This document shows positions 6,463-9,475 of a DNA stretch of 9,475 bases, piece by piece. Each line of letters starts with the position of its first letter. Position 1 is the stretch's first letter. Origin of the DNA: an uncultured Pseudorhodoferax sp. (GTDB taxonomy: Bacteria; Pseudomonadota; Gammaproteobacteria; Burkholderiales; Burkholderiaceae); the NCBI GenBank assembly GCA_913776795.1, contig CAJYRH010000050.1, forward strand, positions 1 to 9,475. Direction: 5' to 3'. The notes beneath the pieces are model-generated. The model had not been told where the DNA came from, did no database searches, and saw only the letters and a program-made list of their open reading frames with translations. The translations under genes and the position numbers were made by a program.

Positions 6463-7419
6463 ATGCAACGACGCGAATTGTTGGCCGCCATGGGCGGCCT
6501 GCTGGCCCTGTCCACCCCGGGCCTGCACGCCCAGCCCAGCGTGACCCGGCTGCTGGTCGGCGCCACACCCGGCGGCGGCACCGACATCGTGGCGCGCGCA
6601 CTCGCGCAGGAACTCAGCACACGGATGGGTCGCCAGTTCATCGTGGACAACCGCCCCGGTGCGGCCGGCAACATCGCCGCCCAGGCCGTGGCCAAGGCGG
6701 CGCCCGATGGCGGCACGCTGCTGCTGAGCTACACCAGCCACGTCATCAACCCTTCGCTGTACGACAAGCTGCCGTTCGACGCGGTGCGCGACTTCACGCC
6801 CATCGCCGGCGTGGCCTCGCTGCCGGGCATCCTCGTCGCCCACCCCGCGCTGCCGGCGAACACCCTGCCCGAGCTCATCGCGCTGGCCAAGGCCAAGCCG
6901 GGCAAGCTCAACATCGCCATCGCCGGCCTGGGCAGCTCCAACCACCTGGCGGGCGAGGTGCTCAAGCTCGACGCCGGCCTGCAGATCACCAGCGTGCCCT
7001 ACAAGGGCACGGGGCCGGCGCTGCAGGAGGTCGTGGCGGGACAGATCGAGCTCGTGATCTCGGGCGTGGCCAGCGTGCAGCAGCTGCTCAAGGCCGGCAA
7101 GGTCAAGGCGCTGGCCGTCACCAGCCTGCAGCGCGTGGCCGAGTTCCCGCAGGTGCCCACCGTCGCGGAAACGCTGCCGGGCTTCGACTTCAGTTCCTGG
7201 TACGGGCTCTTCGGCCCGGCCGGCATGGACCCGGCCGAAACCCAGCGGCTGGCACAGGCGGTGCAGGCCGCGCTGCAGTCGCAGGCGATGAGGGAGCGTT
7301 TCAAACACGAAGGCCTGATCGCGATGGCGCGCGGCCAGGCGGAATTCGGCGCCTTCGTGCAGACGGAGATTCCGCGTTGGGCGAAGATCGTGGCGGCCAC
7401 CGGAGCGAAAGCGGAATGA
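6463..7419 (+). CDS. Bug/TctC-family periplasmic substrate-binding protein
   Basis: This 318-residue protein is an extracytoplasmic solute receptor of the tripartite tricarboxylate transporter type. An N-terminal signal peptide is evident: a basic MQRR, a hydrophobic core (about 6-19) and a likely cleavage site after LHA (residue 23); the twin Arg followed by ELL is also mildly Tat-like. The mature protein begins with the Bug fold signature: VGATPGGGTDIVARALAQEL (32-51), then FIVDNRPGAAGN (59-70) and PDGGTLLL. The ligand-contact region includes D41. A VPYKGTGPALQEVVAGQIE segment (mid-protein) is also diagnostic. GGAG at 6451-6454 is the probable Shine-Dalgarno. No TctA or TctB gene accompanies it in this operon, as is common for the many orphan Bug proteins of Burkholderiales. 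The stop overlaps the next start in an ATGA arrangement. The ligand is probably a carboxylate (inference). Confidence 0.95.
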   Translation: MQRRELLAAMGGLLALSTPGLHAQPSVTRLLVGATPGGGTDIVARALAQELSTRMGRQFIVDNRPGAAGNIAAQAVAKAAPDGGTLLLSYTSHVINPSLYDKLPFDAVRDFTPIAGVASLPGILVAHPALPANTLPELIALAKAKPGKLNIAIAGLGSSNHLAGEVLKLDAGLQITSVPYKGTGPALQEVVAGQIELVISGVASVQQLLKAGKVKALAVTSLQRVAEFPQVPTVAETLPGFDFSSWYGLFGPAGMDPAETQRLAQAVQAALQSQAMRERFKHEGLIAMARGQAEFGAFVQTEIPRWAKIVAATGAKAE

Positions 7420-8300
7420 GCAGCCTGCGCGAACGCCTGGCCGAGCCCCGGCCGCTGCTGGTTCCCGGTGTCTACGACGCGCTGACGGCGTTGCTGGCGG
7501 AACAGGCCGGCTTCGAAGCGCTGTACCTGTCGGGTGGGGCGGTGGCCTACAGCCAGCTCGGCCGTTCCGACATCGGACTGACGACGGCGAGCGAGACGGC
7601 GAACGTGCTTGCGCGCATCACAGACCGCGTGCAGCTGCCGGTCATCGTCGATGGCGACACCGGCTACGGCAATGCACTCAACGTGCAGCGCACGGTGCGC
7701 GACTTCGAGCGCGCCGGTGCCGCCATGGTCCAGCTCGAGGACCAGGACTTCCCCAAGCGCTGCGGCCACCTGGCCGGCAAGAGCCTCGTGTCGCGTGCCG
7801 AGATGCAGGGCAAGCTGCACGCCGCGCTCGACGCACGCCGCTCGCGCGAGACGCTGATCCTGGCGCGCACCGATGCCGTTGCCGTGGAAGGCCTGGATGC
7901 TGCCTTCGAGCGTGCCGAGGCCTACCTGGAATGCGGCGTGGATGCGCTGTTCATCGAGGCGCTGCGCTCGCCCGCGCAGATGCAGCAGGCCTGCGCGCGC
8001 TTCGGCAGCCGCACGCCACTGCTGGCCAACATGGTCGAAGGCGGCCAGACGCCCGTGGGCCGCGCTGCCGACCTCGGCGACATCGGCTTTCGCATCGTGA
8101 TCTTCCCCGGGGGCACGGCCCGCTTCGTCGCCGCCGGCCTGCAGAACTACTTCGCGGCATTGAAGGCCGAGGGCACCACGGCCGGCATGCGCGCGCAGAT
8201 GCTGAATTTCGACCAGCTCAACGGCGTGATCGGCACGCCTGAACTGCTGGCGCAGGGCCAGCGCTACGCCGACCCGGCTGGCGCGCGCTCGCCCCGCTGA
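7416..8300 (+). CDS. Isocitrate lyase/PEP mutase superfamily enzyme, probably a C-C bond lyase
   Basis: This 294-residue, single-domain (beta/alpha)8 enzyme belongs to the family of 2-methylisocitrate lyase, 2,3-dimethylmalate lyase, oxaloacetate decarboxylase and PEP mutase. Visible motifs are YLSGGAVAYSQLGRSDIG (37-54), the Mg-binding VDGDTGYGN (78-86), QLEDQ (106-110), KRCGH (114-118) with C116, ARTDA (150-154), and LLANMVEGGQTP (202-213). The KRCGH loop with its Cys is characteristic of members that cleave C-C bonds of 2-substituted malates or isocitrates, so lyase rather than phosphonomutase activity is favoured. It starts at an ATGA overlap with the binding-protein stop, implying translational coupling. 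The product might be pyruvate, glyoxylate or succinate depending on substrate (inference). Its last 37 bases overlap the convergent MFS gene. It is not confidently PrpB, because no prpC or prpD is nearby. Confidence 0.93.
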   Translation: MSSLRERLAEPRPLLVPGVYDALTALLAEQAGFEALYLSGGAVAYSQLGRSDIGLTTASETANVLARITDRVQLPVIVDGDTGYGNALNVQRTVRDFERAGAAMVQLEDQDFPKRCGHLAGKSLVSRAEMQGKLHAALDARRSRETLILARTDAVAVEGLDAAFERAEAYLECGVDALFIEALRSPAQMQQACARFGSRTPLLANMVEGGQTPVGRAADLGDIGFRIVIFPGGTARFVAAGLQNYFAALKAEGTTAGMRAQMLNFDQLNGVIGTPELLAQGQRYADPAGARSPR

Positions 8301-9475
8301 CGCAGCAACACCGCATAGGCCGCCAGGCTGCCGCCGGCCCAGCACAGCATCAGCACGCCCAGCCACACCGGCCCGTCCAGCGGCACCAGGCTCACGACGA
8401 AGCCTCCCACGGCACCGGTCAGCTGCTGCATGAGGCCGGCCACGGCAGCAGCCGACCCCGCCAGCGCGGGCACCACTCCCACCGTGCCGAACATCGTGGG
8501 CGGCAGCAGCAAGCCATGGCCGATGCCCATCGCCAGCATGGGCAGCGACAAAGCCAGCGGATGGTGCAGCCCGGCCAGCCCCAACGCCAGCACGATGAGC
8601 AGGCCGGCCAGCGTGACGCCCTGCCCCATGCTCATGAGGAAACGGTCGGTGCGCCCGGCGCGCAGCAGCCGCTGCGTGAGCAGGTTGCCGAACACGTAGG
8701 CCACCGGCGGCGTCATGATGTACAGCCCCATTTTCTCGGGGCCCACGCCGTAGCTCGCCAGCACCAGCGGCGCGCCGCCCAGGAAGGTGTAGAAGGTGCC
8801 CGCCGTCATGGCCAGGATGCACACGTACAGCACGAAGGCACGTTCGCGCGCCAGCCGCGCGTAGCCACCGACCAGCGCCGCAAGGCTGGCGCCCTGGGCC
8901 TGCGCCGGCGGGCGTGTGGCCGGCAGCCCGCGCCAGGCGGCCACCAGCAGCCCCGCGGCCAGCACGGCGATCAGCACGAAGTTGGCCTGCCAGCCCCAGC
9001 GCGCATGCACCTGGCCACCCAGCAGCATGGCGGTGGGCGGGCACAGGCCCATCATCATGCCGATGAAGGCCATCACGCGCGTGCGCTCGCCCCCCGTGTA
9101 CAGGTCCTGCACCATGGCCCGGCCGATGACCATGCCGGCCGCGCATCCCGCGCCCTGGGCCGTGCGCGCCAGGTTCAGGGCCCACAGGCTGGGCGCCAGC
9201 GCCGCAGCCACCGAGGCCACGAGCGCCAGCCCCAATCCGGCCAGCAGCACCGGCTTGCGGCCGATCCGGTCGGACACCGCGCCATAGACCAGCTGGAACA
9301 CGCCGTAGGCCGCCACGTAGCCGCCGAAGCCCAGCTGCACCTCCGCCTGGGTGGCGCCGAAGCTGACCGGCCACTGCTGCATGGAGGGCAGGCAGATCGT
9401 CATGGCCAGCAGCCCCAGCGCAAGTTGTGCGACGAGGTTGGCGGTCAGCCAGGCCGGCCGTACATCGGGGAGTGG
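8264..9475 (-). CDS. MFS exporter, Bcr/CflA-like, 5' truncated at the window edge
   Basis: This is a 12-helix-type major facilitator, of which 403 residues are visible. The frame has no stop between the internal Met at 9403 and the right edge: it reads WLTANLVAQLALGLLAMTICL, which is a good first membrane helix running through that Met. The start therefore lies beyond the window, and starting at 9403 would cut helix 1. MFS motif A is present as GAVSDRIGRKPVLLAG between the second and third helices. The CLPSMQQW segment after helix 1 resembles the DMYLPA segment of Bcr/CflA drug-resistance transporters. Hydrophobic helices continue to a polar tail (RQRGERAPAGSA). The gene is convergent with, and overlaps by 37 bp, the lyase gene. 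Its substrate (antibiotic, sulfonamide, arabinose-like sugar or other) cannot be inferred; there is no sequence evidence linking it to the catabolic operon. Confidence 0.92.
   Translation of the reverse strand, partial: PLPDVRPAWLTANLVAQLALGLLAMTICLPSMQQWPVSFGATQAEVQLGFGGYVAAYGVFQLVYGAVSDRIGRKPVLLAGLGLALVASVAAALAPSLWALNLARTAQGAGCAAGMVIGRAMVQDLYTGGERTRVMAFIGMMMGLCPPTAMLLGGQVHARWGWQANFVLIAVLAAGLLVAAWRGLPATRPPAQAQGASLAALVGGYARLARERAFVLYVCILAMTAGTFYTFLGGAPLVLASYGVGPEKMGLYIMTPPVAYVFGNLLTQRLLRAGRTDRFLMSMGQGVTLAGLLIVLALGLAGLHHPLALSLPMLAMGIGHGLLLPPTMFGTVGVVPALAGSAAAVAGLMQQLTGAVGGFVVSLVPLDGPVWLGVLMLCWAGGSLAAYAVLLRQRGERAPAGSA

Noticed and set aside
5221..7308. A 695-codon open frame on the minus strand opposite the dioxygenase and binding-protein genes
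   Set aside because: It is a by-product of GC-rich codon use. Its translation is His/Gln/Arg/Ala/Gly-rich without domain motifs, while the + strand frames carry clear family signatures.
6999..9374. A 791-codon open frame on the minus strand spanning the lyase gene and the MFS region
   Set aside because: It overlaps two well-supported genes in a different frame and has only low-complexity Ala/Gly/Arg composition.

Overview
The window is very GC-rich, almost fully coding, and dominated by families that are expanded in Betaproteobacteria: tripartite tricarboxylate transporter (TTT) parts, a Bug-type periplasmic binding protein, an isocitrate lyase/PEP mutase family enzyme and a LysR regulator. 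This suggests a chromosomal segment of a Burkholderiales organism, probably Comamonadaceae or Alcaligenaceae. That placement is inference from gene content and base composition; no rRNA or other marker is present. I see no IS element, phage gene, CRISPR array, tRNA or rRNA.

Layout, left to right. (1) Bases 2-1075 (+) hold the 3' part of a TctA-type TTT permease, closed by a candidate terminator. (2) Bases 1158-1586 (+) encode a small VOC/glyoxalase-fold protein, tail-to-tail with (3) tspO at 1596-2117 (-). (4) Bases 2136-2963 (-) lie 18 bp upstream of tspO in the same direction. They encode a lysine/alanine-rich, histone-H1-like protein with eight 18-bp tandem repeats and a conserved C-terminal domain of unknown function; the two genes probably form an operon. 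(5) Across a 194-bp divergent intergenic region, bases 3158-4324 (+) encode an ACAD10/11-like acyl-CoA dehydrogenase. (6) Bases 4340-5221 (-) encode a LysR-type regulator, divergent from (7) a three-gene operon (+): a TauD/TfdA-type Fe(II)/2-oxoglutarate dioxygenase (5311-6429), a Bug/TctC binding protein (6463-7419) and an isocitrate lyase/PEP mutase family enzyme (7416-8300). (8) Bases 8264-9475 (-) encode a Bcr/CflA-like MFS exporter whose start lies beyond the right edge.

The most coherent functional unit is the LysR plus dioxygenase, binding protein and lyase cluster. It looks like a small regulated catabolic module in which a carboxylate is captured in the periplasm, oxidised by the dioxygenase and cleaved by the lyase. 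Its substrate cannot be read from the sequence. The LysR/dioxygenase gap (5222-5310) carries a 7-bp-arm inverted repeat suited to a LysR operator. Gene packing is tight: the three convergent pairs are separated by 9 bp, 15 bp and a 37-bp overlap. No gap between genes exceeds 300 bases.
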